Made by a program: the position numbers and the translations under genes. DNA of 64,000 nt from Candidatus Chloroploca sp. Khr17 (GTDB lineage: Bacteria; Chloroflexota; Chloroflexia; Chloroflexales; Chloroflexaceae). A model generated the notes under the pieces. It saw only the letters and a program-made list of their open reading frames with translations. It had not been told where the DNA came from and searched no databases. The DNA is taken from NCBI RefSeq assembly GCF_004138165.1, contig NZ_RYFF01000017.1, forward strand, positions 16,639 through 80,638, in the 5' to 3' direction. Each line of letters opens with the position of its first letter. Positions within the stretch are counted from its first letter, which is position 1. This document shows, piece by piece, positions 33,882 through 42,609 of this stretch.

Positions 33882-34883
33882 GTGATCAGCAGAAGCTTGT
33901 ATCTGTTGGCCTTGCTCGCCGGACTACTGTTGCTCAGCGGATGTGTGGCGCGGTTTCAGCTTCCGCTGGGCTGCCCGCCAGATTGCACAAAGGTCAATCT
34001 GCAGAACGCCAGCCTTAGAGGGGTCGATCTGCGCGGTGCGCAGCTCAATAGTGTCACTCTTGCCCAGGTTGATCTGGCTGGGGCCGATCTCCGTGCGGCC
34101 GAATTGGCGGGTGCGAATCTGGCCGGCGCAGTGCTCAGCGGCGCAGATTTGCGGGGTGCCAATCTCAAGGGTGCGAACCTGACTGAAGTCAACCTGACCG
34201 GCGCAAATCTGGCCGAGGCCAACCTGAGTAGTGCCGACCTGACTGGGGCCAACCTGACGGGACTCGACCTGAGCACTACGGTGCTCACCGCCGTGACGCT
34301 TGAGCAGGCCCGCATGATCAATGTCAACCTTGCGGGTAGCAATCTCAGCGGCGTGCGCCTGGTCGGCGCCAACCTGCGTGGCGCGAACCTGGCAGGCGCG
34401 AACCTCGCCGGGAGTGTGCTTGGCGACGAGACGGAGGGATCTGGCGCAAGCTTTCAGGGCGCGGATCTGCGCGAAGTTGATCTGACCGGCGCAAATTTGA
34501 GCAATACCGACCTGTCGGGTACCAACCTGCGCGGGGCGACCATGATCGGGGCAACGCTCGATACAACGACGCTCTCGGGGGCCGACTTGCGCGAATGCGT
34601 GTTCGATAAGGCGACGATCACCCGTACCAATATGGGCGGCGCACGGATCGAGGGTGCCAGCTTTGTCAGCACGCAGTTCCGCGAACGGGTGATCTTCTCA
34701 GGTGCCCGGATGCACCGGGCCAGGCTTGGGCAGGCCGTGGTACCAAACGCGCAAGCGCAGGGTGCGCTCGGCGGCGAACCGCTCATTGGCCTGGTGCTGA
34801 ACGGCGTGCGTTACGATGCCAGCACGACCTGGCCTGAAAACCTAGCGCTCCCCTCCAGTGTGATCCTCGAGACCAGTCGGTGA
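33882..34883 (+). CDS. Pentapeptide-repeat lipoprotein
   Basis: 333 aa from the GTG at 33882, which gives a compact lipoprotein signal (ISRSLYLLALLAGLLLLSGC) and has GAGGCAGG before it; GTG 33867, overlapping the previous stop, is the longest start. After the lipobox Cys come about 45 pentapeptide repeats (ANLSG/ADLRG types), interrupted once by GDETEGSGAS. A C-terminal region NGVRYDASTTWPENL matches the segment GVRFDDTVVWSPD of the preceding protein. The two genes are one transcription unit and clearly related by repeat content; this one lacks the PstS-like domain. Confidence 0.82.
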   Translation: MISRSLYLLALLAGLLLLSGCVARFQLPLGCPPDCTKVNLQNASLRGVDLRGAQLNSVTLAQVDLAGADLRAAELAGANLAGAVLSGADLRGANLKGANLTEVNLTGANLAEANLSSADLTGANLTGLDLSTTVLTAVTLEQARMINVNLAGSNLSGVRLVGANLRGANLAGANLAGSVLGDETEGSGASFQGADLREVDLTGANLSNTDLSGTNLRGATMIGATLDTTTLSGADLRECVFDKATITRTNMGGARIEGASFVSTQFRERVIFSGARMHRARLGQAVVPNAQAQGALGGEPLIGLVLNGVRYDASTTWPENLALPSSVILETSR

Positions 34884-34890
34884 GCCGCCC

Positions 34891-34921
34891 TGCTGCGGAT
34901 CGCTTCTTTCGATCCGCAGCA
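34891..34921 (+). terminator. Terminator-like hairpin after the pentapeptide pair
   Basis: 12-bp arms TGCTGCGGATCG / CGATCCGCAGCA with a 7-nt loop, followed by ATCATTAG. The T-run is absent. Confidence 0.55.
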
Positions 34922-34972
34922 TCATTAGTCAATCATCAATTTGTAACGATCCCGCCCTCACGACACTCCCCA

Positions 34973-34978
34973 TATACT
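34973..34978 (+). promoter_or_regulatory. -10 box TATACT upstream of the channel fusion
   Basis: TATACT 64 bp before the chosen GTG at 35042. The -35 is unclear, and no AAGGCG repeat is present, so the channel/regulator operon is not itself under the box. Confidence 0.4.
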
Positions 34979-35041
34979 TGAACGCAATGCACGCGGCTTG
35001 CAGCTAGCGGGGCTCTTTTGACAACGCCGGAGGAGCGCATT

Positions 35042-37540
35042 GTGATCGTGTATTTGGTTGCCGTAGTCCTCGTGGCGCTGAGCATCGGTGCGCTTGTTGG
35101 CGTCCTTCGCGCCAGACATTCTGCAGAGTACCGTCGATCAACCAAGGCGCAGGCTTCTTCCCTCCCGATGTTCAAGCGGCGACCACCCGGCGGAGAGCAC
35201 CAGCGCAGAAGCTGGTTCCGTAAAAAACCCGCCGCAGCACCGACCACAGTTCGCCTGCGACCGCAGAGCGTCGGACGCCGTCGAAAGGCCTTGCTGCTGC
35301 TAGCCGGCATGATCATCATCGGTGGGGGGGGCTTGCTCATCTACAACCGTGTGCCATCGGCAATCCCGATCCCATCCGCTGGAGCCGTCGAGCTCGCGGT
35401 GCAGTTGCCCCTCAGCGGCGAGGCGGCCGCGAGCGGCCTTCCGCCCTCAGAGGGCATTCAGATGGCGATCGAGGAAGCCAATGCCAGCGGATCGGGTCCG
35501 CCATTCAAGCTCACCAGTTACGATGACGAGGGCAGCAGCGAGCTAGCGCGGGGCGTGGCCGAGCAGATTGCGGCCAGCCAGGCGCTGCTAGTGCTGGGAC
35601 CCGCTTTCAGCTCAACCGCCCTTGCCACTGGGCCGACGTTTGCGGCCGCAGACATGGTCGCCCTTCCGACGAATGCGACATCAGACCAGATCACGTCAAA
35701 CCTGACAACCTTTCGGTTGCTCTTCAAGAATAGCGAGCAAGGCGAGTTGCTCGCCAACTATCTTGTGCGGGTGCTTGGTCAGAAGCAGGCGGCGGTCTTC
35801 GTCGCTGATACGTCATACGGCCAGACCCTGCGTGAGGGCTTTGAGCGTGCAGCCACAGGGCTTGAACTGCAGGCCGACTACTACGTCTTCAGCGATGCGA
35901 TTCAGGCAAGCGAGATGGCCGAACAGGTTGCGCAGAACCCCGCTCCTCCCGCAATCGTTCTGCTGACCCTCGACCGTGAGGGTGCCCGCATTCTGATCGC
36001 CCTCCGCCGACGCGGTGTGAGCGGGCCGTTTCTTGGGGGTGATTCGTTTGGCAAGCAGAGCTTCACCGAACTAGTGAAAAATCAGCCTGAAGAGAGCGAA
36101 CAGCCCGGCTTCTTTACCAATCAGCTCTACGCGCTGGCACCACTCATCCTTGACTCGGCGAATGGCGCAACCCTCGCCTTCGCTGAGCGCTACCGAACCC
36201 GCTTTGGACAGGATCCGGACTGGTCAGCCGTCTCTGGCTACGAAGCGGCGACGCTGGCCGTAGCTGCGGTACGGGCTACCGCAATCGACCCGGCGATCAG
36301 CCGCAACCTGCCGGCGCGGCGCGAGGCTTTGGGGGTCTATCTGCGTGGCCTCAACAGCCCCGAGCAGGCGCTGCCCGGCCTGCTCGGGCCCGTCTGGTTT
36401 GACGAGGGCAAGGGCCGCCAGTTGGCGATCAGAGTTGGCCGTTTTCGCCGCGGGCACTTCGAGTCGGCCTCGGCGCAGATTGTCACGGTGCTAACGCCCG
36501 ACCCGACCGAGCTGGCTTCGGGTGCGATCTTTGAACTCAGCCCTGGGCGCTACGCTCGGCTTCAGTTGGTGGCCCATACCGGGATCTTCATCAATGAACT
36601 CACGTCGATCGATATGCGCGGCTCGCGCTTTACCGCCGACTTCTATCTATGGATGCGCTTTGCGCGCATCAATGGCGCTCGGGTTGCCGATCCCACCAAG
36701 CTGCGCTTCCCCGACATGGTGAGCGGCACCTTTGAGCGCGAGCAGCCAGTGCGTCAGTTGGTTATGGAAGACGGGAGTGAGTACTGGCTCTGGCGCGTGC
36801 GGGGTGAGTTTCGCAGTGCGCCCGACCTGCGACGCTTTCCCTTCGATCAGCAGAACCTGGCGCTTGGCTTCGTCAACGCCGATGCAACCGCCGAGCAAAT
36901 TCTCTATGCACGTGATCGCCAGACGGGCGACGGCGAGCCTACCCCACCGCTTGATGGCGGTGCAACGGCGGACGTCGCAATGGTCGATGGCGGAATCGCT
37001 GACCCAGAGGCGTTGCGTAACCTCGGCGAATGGACTGTTGCCAGCATCTACGCACAGCGTGCGGGTCTGAGCACCGACTCGCTTCTCGGCGACCCGACAC
37101 GCGACGAGTTGAGTGCGCGGCTCGATATTTCAGGCTTCACGGCAGGAGTCACCCTACGGCGCACGTTACCCGTGTTTGCCACCACCGTGCTGCCCCTACT
37201 GGTGTTGTGCGCGATCCTCTTCAGTTCGCTCTTGCTGCCAAGCGACCGCGTCCAGGAGCGGGTGCTGATCGCGGTCTTCGCGGCGCTTGGCGGGCTCGTG
37301 CCGCTGGCTGCGCTCAACAGCCAGGTAGGCGCGGCAGGCACCACCATCCCGCTCATAAACAGCTTCTACGTCTACTTTGGCCTAGCCCTGCTCTGCGGCG
37401 GTGTGGCGCTGGGTAGCGCACGGTTGCGTGCGTCGGGTTTGGATCCTGCGGCAGAGCGCCTCGAGGCGCGCATACGGCCTATCTTTTTATTAGCTGTGGG
37501 CGTCACCATTGCGACCCTGACGCTCGTTTTGTGGCGGTAA
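35042..37540 (+). CDS. Periplasmic-binding-protein / pentameric ligand-gated ion channel fusion
   Basis: 832 aa from GTG 35042 with GGAGGAG six bases before it; TTG 35018 is the longest start. A first membrane helix at the N-terminus and a second at about 86-106 precede a LivJ-like type I binding-protein fold (about 115-480). Then a Cys-loop-receptor-like ligand domain follows (about 490-665): DFYLWMRF and the hallmark RRFPFDQQNL, FPFD at 599-602. Four helices end the protein: M1 VFATTVLPLLVLCAILFSS, M2 starting VQERVLIAVFAALGG, M3 NSFYVYFGLALLCGGVAL, and M4 near the end. That is the full layout of a prokaryotic pLGIC with a fused amino-acid-type sensor. It is co-transcribed with the BTAD regulator. 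Confidence 0.85.
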   Translation: MIVYLVAVVLVALSIGALVGVLRARHSAEYRRSTKAQASSLPMFKRRPPGGEHQRRSWFRKKPAAAPTTVRLRPQSVGRRRKALLLLAGMIIIGGGGLLIYNRVPSAIPIPSAGAVELAVQLPLSGEAAASGLPPSEGIQMAIEEANASGSGPPFKLTSYDDEGSSELARGVAEQIAASQALLVLGPAFSSTALATGPTFAAADMVALPTNATSDQITSNLTTFRLLFKNSEQGELLANYLVRVLGQKQAAVFVADTSYGQTLREGFERAATGLELQADYYVFSDAIQASEMAEQVAQNPAPPAIVLLTLDREGARILIALRRRGVSGPFLGGDSFGKQSFTELVKNQPEESEQPGFFTNQLYALAPLILDSANGATLAFAERYRTRFGQDPDWSAVSGYEAATLAVAAVRATAIDPAISRNLPARREALGVYLRGLNSPEQALPGLLGPVWFDEGKGRQLAIRVGRFRRGHFESASAQIVTVLTPDPTELASGAIFELSPGRYARLQLVAHTGIFINELTSIDMRGSRFTADFYLWMRFARINGARVADPTKLRFPDMVSGTFEREQPVRQLVMEDGSEYWLWRVRGEFRSAPDLRRFPFDQQNLALGFVNADATAEQILYARDRQTGDGEPTPPLDGGATADVAMVDGGIADPEALRNLGEWTVASIYAQRAGLSTDSLLGDPTRDELSARLDISGFTAGVTLRRTLPVFATTVLPLLVLCAILFSSLLLPSDRVQERVLIAVFAALGGLVPLAALNSQVGAAGTTIPLINSFYVYFGLALLCGGVALGSARLRASGLDPAAERLEARIRPIFLLAVGVTIATLTLVLWR

Positions 37541-37543
37541 ACC

Positions 37544-39421
37544 ATGCTCTACCTCAGACTGCTCGGTGCCCCGGAAGTTCGCCTTAACGGAACCTTGCTC
37601 AGCGAGATTACGAGCAAGAAAGCGCTGGCCCTGCTCTTCTACCTGGCGATGACCCGGCGCAACCACCTGCGCGATGAATTGGCGAGCCTCTTCTGGTACG
37701 ACATGCCGGATGCTCAAGCCCGGAAGAATCTGCGCAATATTCTGCCCATCCTGCGTACGCTGCTTGGCGATCACCTGATCATCACCCGGCACATGGTAGG
37801 CCTGAACCCCGCCGCTCAGGCCTGGCTCGACGTCGAGCGCCTCTGCGCTGTGCTCAAGGACGATCACCACCCTCAATCGCTGAAGGCCATGGCCGAGGCG
37901 CTCGCGCTCTACGAGGGCGACTTTCTCACCGGCTTCTATGTGTCAGACGCGCCTGCTTTCGAGGAGTGGATGCTCAGGCAGCGCGATCATCTGCATCAGC
38001 TTGTCGTGCACAGCCTGCATGATCTCGCCGTGCAGGCCCTCAAGGAGGAGGCTTACCCGCAGGGCATGGAGGCTACCCGGCGTCTTCTGCGGCTTGAGCC
38101 CTGGAACGAGAAGGCTCACCAGTTGCAGATGGAACTGCTTGCAGCCCTGGGCGAGCGCGAGCGCGCTTTGATGCAGTACCAGTTGTGCCGGCGTGCGCTA
38201 CGGAGTGAATTCGCGATTGAGCCCACCGCCGAGACGCAGGCCATCTATGCACGAATCAAGGCGCTGGCGCCGCTACGCAGACCAGGTGATAACCAGGTGC
38301 GGGCGCCTGGGCGACAGCATGCCGAGTGGGCGCTGCGTGAACCGCAGCTTGCGCCAGCCCAGGTGAACCGCCCTGAGGCGTCACTCTTCTTCGGCCGCGA
38401 AGAGGAGGCGCACCGCTTGTATCAGTGGATTGCCCGCGAACAGTGTCGGCTGCTCATGCTCACCGGCAGGGTCGGCATGGGCAAGACGGCCCTGGCCCGC
38501 TACGTTGCGCAGATGTTCTCCCATGCCGAGAGTAAGGGGGCGTTTGGCACGGTGGGCAACCCACCAATCCTCTGGCACTCGTGCCGCGACCTGCGCTCGG
38601 CGCACCAACTCCTCGACGACTGGCTGAGTCAACTCGGGGAACAGCCAGATCAGGGCGCACGGCACGAGGCACGCGAGGCGCTGTTGCTCGCGCAGTTGCG
38701 CCGTCGGCGCTGCTTGCTCGTGCTCGACGATCTTGAACGCCTGGCCGAGCCTCCGCTCACGGCTGGCAGGGCCGAGTCCTTCTGGCGGCTGATCGAGGGC
38801 ATCGTGGCAAGCGAGCATCAGAGCTGCCTGCTGCTGGTTGGGCGCGAGATGCCTGCACTTAGTACCTACCTCGAAGTCACATCGAGTGTCACCCACTCGC
38901 TGTGCCTCGGTGGGTTGCCCCACGAGGCCGCTGAAGGCCTCCTCTCTTCCTATGGTCTGATCGAAGGCTCGCTGCTTGCACGCCGACTGACTGAGCAGTA
39001 CGATGGCGCACCGCTCTTCCTCCATCTCGCTGCGCGCACGATCAAGAGCTATGGCTCTGGCCGCCTCGCTGACTATACCAACGCCCACACGTTCTTGTTT
39101 GATAGCGTGCGGAGCGTGCTCGACAACGAGTTTGCGGCGCTCGATCCGCTCGAGCGCATGATTCTTGCGACGCTCGCCTGCGTGACCCAGGCCCTTGCGC
39201 CATCGCAACTGCACTATGCTCTCCGCAACAAGGTTAGCTTGCCTGTCCGGCTCTCGGATCTGCTCAGTGGGCTCCAGCGTCTCAAGCGCCGCTCACTGGT
39301 GATCGTCGCCCATGAAGGCTTTGCGCTCCCCCGGCTGATGCATACCTACGTGCGCACCCGGGTTGAGCATGAGCACTACTACCAGGAGGATACGTCGCAA
39401 TGGTTACCGCAACCATCTTGA
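37544..39421 (+). CDS. BTAD (SARP/AfsR-like) regulator with STAND ATPase domain
   Basis: 625 aa; starts 3 bp after the channel stop. Residues ~1-95 form the OmpR-like winged helix of the SARP type (LRLLGAPEVRLNG, KKALALLFYLA, LASLFWYDMPDAQARKNLR). Residues ~95-245 form the bacterial transcriptional activation domain (LALYEGDFLTGFY, LEPWNEKAHQLQME). A P-loop ATPase follows from ~280 (LFFGREEE, then GRVGMGKTALARYVA) with LLVLDDLE as Walker B. SARPs bind direct repeats spaced 11 bp apart close to the -10. Six such sites are in this window, which makes this gene the leading candidate for their regulator. Confidence 0.9.
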   Translation: MLYLRLLGAPEVRLNGTLLSEITSKKALALLFYLAMTRRNHLRDELASLFWYDMPDAQARKNLRNILPILRTLLGDHLIITRHMVGLNPAAQAWLDVERLCAVLKDDHHPQSLKAMAEALALYEGDFLTGFYVSDAPAFEEWMLRQRDHLHQLVVHSLHDLAVQALKEEAYPQGMEATRRLLRLEPWNEKAHQLQMELLAALGERERALMQYQLCRRALRSEFAIEPTAETQAIYARIKALAPLRRPGDNQVRAPGRQHAEWALREPQLAPAQVNRPEASLFFGREEEAHRLYQWIAREQCRLLMLTGRVGMGKTALARYVAQMFSHAESKGAFGTVGNPPILWHSCRDLRSAHQLLDDWLSQLGEQPDQGARHEAREALLLAQLRRRRCLLVLDDLERLAEPPLTAGRAESFWRLIEGIVASEHQSCLLLVGREMPALSTYLEVTSSVTHSLCLGGLPHEAAEGLLSSYGLIEGSLLARRLTEQYDGAPLFLHLAARTIKSYGSGRLADYTNAHTFLFDSVRSVLDNEFAALDPLERMILATLACVTQALAPSQLHYALRNKVSLPVRLSDLLSGLQRLKRRSLVIVAHEGFALPRLMHTYVRTRVEHEHYYQEDTSQWLPQPS

Positions 39422-39900
39422 TCACAGGTGGCCTGATCGTCGCCGGTACACGCATCCTGCTCAAGCGTAGACAGGTTCGGACGCCCACCTGGCTGATCCA
39501 GCCTGACGGTAGCCGGGTGAAATCCTATGCCGTCATTGTTGAGAGCGATGAGGTGACGGCGCTGAGCGAAGAGCGTGCGATCAAGACGAATTACACGCTC
39601 TCAACGCTCTCGCTCGGCCTGAATCTCGCCAGTACGTTGCTCTTCGACCCGGTTAAGTGGCTCGGCCTGCCGCTCGATATCTACAACCTGGGGGTTATCA
39701 TCGAGCATGGCTTTAGCGATTTGCGGCGGAGTGCCCAGATGGTTGTGATCGTCGTTGTTACGATCACGCTGATGATCTCGGGCCAAGCGCTCCTCATCTC
39801 CAGCATCCAGTGGATCTACTTCTTCTCCCGCAAGTTCGTGCTGGACGTGCAGAAGCACCTGCGAACGCTGTCTACCGCCGAGCGTGCAACTGCGACGTGA
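39400..39900 (+). CDS. Small membrane protein resembling the helix region of P-type ATPase 2
   Basis: 166 aa; the ATG at 39400 overlaps the regulator by 22 bp and has AGGAGG before it. An N-terminal helix, a soluble stretch and a helix-rich centre (about 70-145) are visible. The segment STLLFDPVKWLGLPLDI and onward lines up by eye with GTLLFQPLMLVAVFLMV in P-type ATPase 2, including a shared spacing of helix, polar loop and helix (GQALL against GQILLL). I infer a stand-alone relative of the first four ATPase helices, without actuator, P or N domains. A role as a partner or inhibitor of the ATPases is a guess. It is the last gene before a strong terminator. Confidence 0.7.
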   Translation: MVTATILITGGLIVAGTRILLKRRQVRTPTWLIQPDGSRVKSYAVIVESDEVTALSEERAIKTNYTLSTLSLGLNLASTLLFDPVKWLGLPLDIYNLGVIIEHGFSDLRRSAQMVVIVVVTITLMISGQALLISSIQWIYFFSRKFVLDVQKHLRTLSTAERATAT

Positions 39901-39915
39901 GGAGAACATAAGAGG

Positions 39916-39950
39916 GTCTGGGAGAACCAGATTCTCCCAGACGCCTTTTT
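39916..39950 (+). terminator. Intrinsic terminator of the channel/regulator operon
   Basis: GTCTGGGAGAA (39916-39926) pairs with TTCTCCCAGAC (39932-39942), followed by GCCTTTTTTC. Confidence 0.9.
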
Positions 39951-39996
39951 TCATTGCGGTGGTATGCGCTGTGCGCATAACCAAGACCCAGATGCC

Positions 39997-40028
39997 AAGG
40001 CGTTTCTAAGGCGCTTGGCGAGTAGGAT
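39997..40028 (+). promoter_or_regulatory. SARP-like promoter box 6 (P-type ATPase 2)
   Basis: AAGGCG (39997-40002), 5 bp, AAGGCG (40008-40013), 9 bp, TAGGAT (40023-40028). The start should be near 40035, leaving a 154-nt leader before the ATG. I see no clear gene in that leader. Confidence 0.8.
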
Positions 40029-40188
40029 GAGCCTTAGCCTACTTCGCGGCTTTATATCAGTTTGCATGCTTCATCTTCATCGCCGGCCGCGCCTAGCGAG
40101 TCAACATCCTGATCACGTAGGGGACGCTGTTTGTTGGGCTTAGCCATGCTCTGCTGCCATTGCTGCGGGAAGAAGGACTCCATTAATT

Positions 40189-42393
40189 ATGCTGCTTGAA
40201 TTCCTCGCCGCTCGCGGGGCGGCCTATGCCGGGGTGCGTAGCTATAAGCAGTGGCGCGACCGCCATTCGTTCAACCTGATTCTGGCGACAGATGATACCC
40301 CCCCGCGTCTGCCGCCGCCTGAGGGGATGGCTGCGCTGAAACAGGGCGGTTATGCGGTTTTCGCTGCTCTGGATCGTGTCCAAGAGCGCACCATCAATCC
40401 GCTGCTTGATGATCTGTATGACGCTAGCGCGGCGCTGGTTGGCACCCATATTGGGCCACTGCTGAACCAACGTACGCATGGATACCTTGTACGGATCCTT
40501 GGCGATGACAAAGAGCGAGAGATTCGCCCCGAAGAACGGGTTGTGAACCGGGGCATTACGCGCGCAGCGGTGGCGCTTGTTACAGCGAGTATCGGCACCC
40601 TCCTCTTTCAACCGCTGATGCTGGTGGCAGTGTTCCTGATGGTGCTAGCCTGGCTTGACTTTGCGCAGCAGGCCTATGACGAGTTGATCCAGAAACGGAC
40701 GATCGGCGTCCGCTTCTTGGGTGCATTCGCGATCGCTTCCTGGTTGCTCGTTGGCCAGATCCTGCTCTTAGCGATATTCGGCGTGGTTTTCAGCCTGACG
40801 AACAAAGCTGTGGCCCGTACCCGCGACACCTCGCGCAAACGGCTGACGAATATTCTCGGCGAGATGCCGCGCTTTGTCTGGCTGGTGCATAATGGAGTCG
40901 AAGTCCAAATCCCCTTCGACTCATTGCAAGTGGGCGATTGCATCATCGTGCATCCCGGCGAGTTGATCCCAATCGACGGCATCATCGTGACCGGCAGTGC
41001 CAGTGTTGATCAGCATATGCTGACCGGTGAGGCTCAGCCGGCTGAGAAACATACCGGTGCTCCGGTCTATGCGGGCACCATCCTGCTGGCTGGCACACTC
41101 CACATCCAGGTCGAAAAGACTGGGAGTGATACGGTGGCGGCCCAGATTGGCAAGGTGCTTGATCGTACCGCCGACTATCGTTCGTCTACCGAACTTCAGG
41201 GTCTGCTGATTGCCGATTATAGTGTTCCGTTGACCTTCGGTGTATGGTTTGTGACGCTGGTCGCGTTGGGGCCGGTGAGCGCAACTGCGGCGATAACATG
41301 CTCAATTGGCTATCAGACCCGGCTGACTGCACCGCTGAGTGTGCTGAATTTCCTGGCGATGGCCGCCGATCATAGTCTACTGGTCAAAGATGGGCGGGCC
41401 CTGGAACTCGTCTACTCGGTGGATACGGTGGTCTTTGACAAAACCGGTACCTTGACCCAGGAACAACCCCACGTAGGGGCGATCCACACGACGAATGGGT
41501 ACAGCGACGATGCGATCCTACGGTTTGCCGCTGCCGCAGAGTACAAGCAGACGCATCCAATCGCCCGAGCGATTCTGCATGCGGCTGCTGCACGTCAGCT
41601 TGCCATTCCTCCAATTAGCGACGCCGCCTACACGTTGGGGTATGGCCTGACCGTGCAACTCGACGAGTTGGTCGTGCGGGTAGGCAGTGCTCGCTTTCTG
41701 CAACACGAAGGCATCACCATTCCCGCACAGATTGAAACCGTGCAGCAGCAGTGTTATGCCCAGGGCCAGTCGCTGGTCTATGTCGCCGTAGACGATCACC
41801 TGGCTGGAGCGATTGAGCTGCATCCTACCATGCGCCCCGAAGCACGTGCCATGGTTCAGAAGCTCAAGCAGCGCGGCCTGGATCTGTATATCATTTCGGG
41901 CGATCATGCCGAACCCACCCAACGGCTGGCGCATGAATTGGGCATTGATCACTTTTTTGCCGAGGTGCTGCCCGAGGAAAAGGCCAACCTGATCGACCAG
42001 TTGAATGCCGAGGGGCGATCAGTATGCTTCGTTGGTGACGGTATCAACGACGCCATTGCCCTCAAGAAAGCGCAGGTCTCGGTATCACTGCACGGGGCGA
42101 CAACCGTGGCGATGGACACAGCCCAGATCATTTTGCTTGACCAAAACCTCAGCCGTCTGGTTACGCTGTTTGAGCTATCCGACCAGCTTCATGCCACGAT
42201 GCGGCGCAATCTGCTGGCGTCGGTAATGCCTGGGATCACCAGTGTGGTTGGTGTCTATATCTGGCACTTCGACATTCTTGTGGCCTCACTCCTTAGCTGG
42301 CTGGGTCTAACTACCGGCGTGACCAACTCGATGCTGCCGATCATTCGGCACTGGCAAAACGATCCGGTCAGCATGGTTGATCCGCCAGATTAG
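40189..42393 (+). CDS. P-type ATPase 2, P1B-like without CPx motif or metal-binding domain
   Basis: 734 aa. The start LLEFLAARGAAYAGVRSYKQW resembles that of ATPase 1. Helices follow from ~125, then the actuator motif TGEAQPAEK, DKTGTLT with Asp417, the HP motif THPIARAI and the hinge GDGINDAIALKKA. The helix before the P domain reads AAITCSIGYQTRLTAPLSVL: one Cys but no CPx. No HMA domain is present. It is clearly a paralogue of ATPases 1 and 3 and is controlled by SARP-like box 6. The substrate is unknown. Function as an active ATPase is likely, since all phosphorylation motifs are kept. Confidence 0.87.
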   Translation: MLLEFLAARGAAYAGVRSYKQWRDRHSFNLILATDDTPPRLPPPEGMAALKQGGYAVFAALDRVQERTINPLLDDLYDASAALVGTHIGPLLNQRTHGYLVRILGDDKEREIRPEERVVNRGITRAAVALVTASIGTLLFQPLMLVAVFLMVLAWLDFAQQAYDELIQKRTIGVRFLGAFAIASWLLVGQILLLAIFGVVFSLTNKAVARTRDTSRKRLTNILGEMPRFVWLVHNGVEVQIPFDSLQVGDCIIVHPGELIPIDGIIVTGSASVDQHMLTGEAQPAEKHTGAPVYAGTILLAGTLHIQVEKTGSDTVAAQIGKVLDRTADYRSSTELQGLLIADYSVPLTFGVWFVTLVALGPVSATAAITCSIGYQTRLTAPLSVLNFLAMAADHSLLVKDGRALELVYSVDTVVFDKTGTLTQEQPHVGAIHTTNGYSDDAILRFAAAAEYKQTHPIARAILHAAAARQLAIPPISDAAYTLGYGLTVQLDELVVRVGSARFLQHEGITIPAQIETVQQQCYAQGQSLVYVAVDDHLAGAIELHPTMRPEARAMVQKLKQRGLDLYIISGDHAEPTQRLAHELGIDHFFAEVLPEEKANLIDQLNAEGRSVCFVGDGINDAIALKKAQVSVSLHGATTVAMDTAQIILLDQNLSRLVTLFELSDQLHATMRRNLLASVMPGITSVVGVYIWHFDILVASLLSWLGLTTGVTNSMLPIIRHWQNDPVSMVDPPD

Positions 42394-42424
42394 CTCTTCC
42401 GCCAGGGTAATCGAGAACCAATAT

Positions 42425-42514
42425 CTTGCAAAGTAAGGACGAGAAGCGACCTCACAGGTCTTGATGATAGCGTCCCAATGCAGATGAGCAGACCTGTGAG
42501 GTCTTCTTTGCAAG
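42425..42514. mobile_element. MITE-like AGACCT element
   Basis: 90 bp with ends CTTGCAAAG/CTTTGCAAG and inner arms CGACCTCACAGGTCT and AGACCTGTGAGGTCT. Sister of 31765-31851. It sits between ATPase 2 and the import operon. Confidence 0.78.
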
Positions 42515-42609
42515 GCATTGGGCCTAGATCGAGTGGGCAACTTAGGATGCTGTGACGTATCTGCTGCGCCCTGTTTGCACAGCAGGAAAAGAATCAGGAA
42601 GGAATTCAG

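Noticed and set aside
40052-40147. 31-codon ORF on the minus strand in the leader of P-type ATPase 2 (begins MAKPNKQRP)
   Set aside because: It has no ribosome-binding site and runs against the direction of the SARP-like promoter. It could be a small peptide gene, but nothing supports it beyond an open frame.
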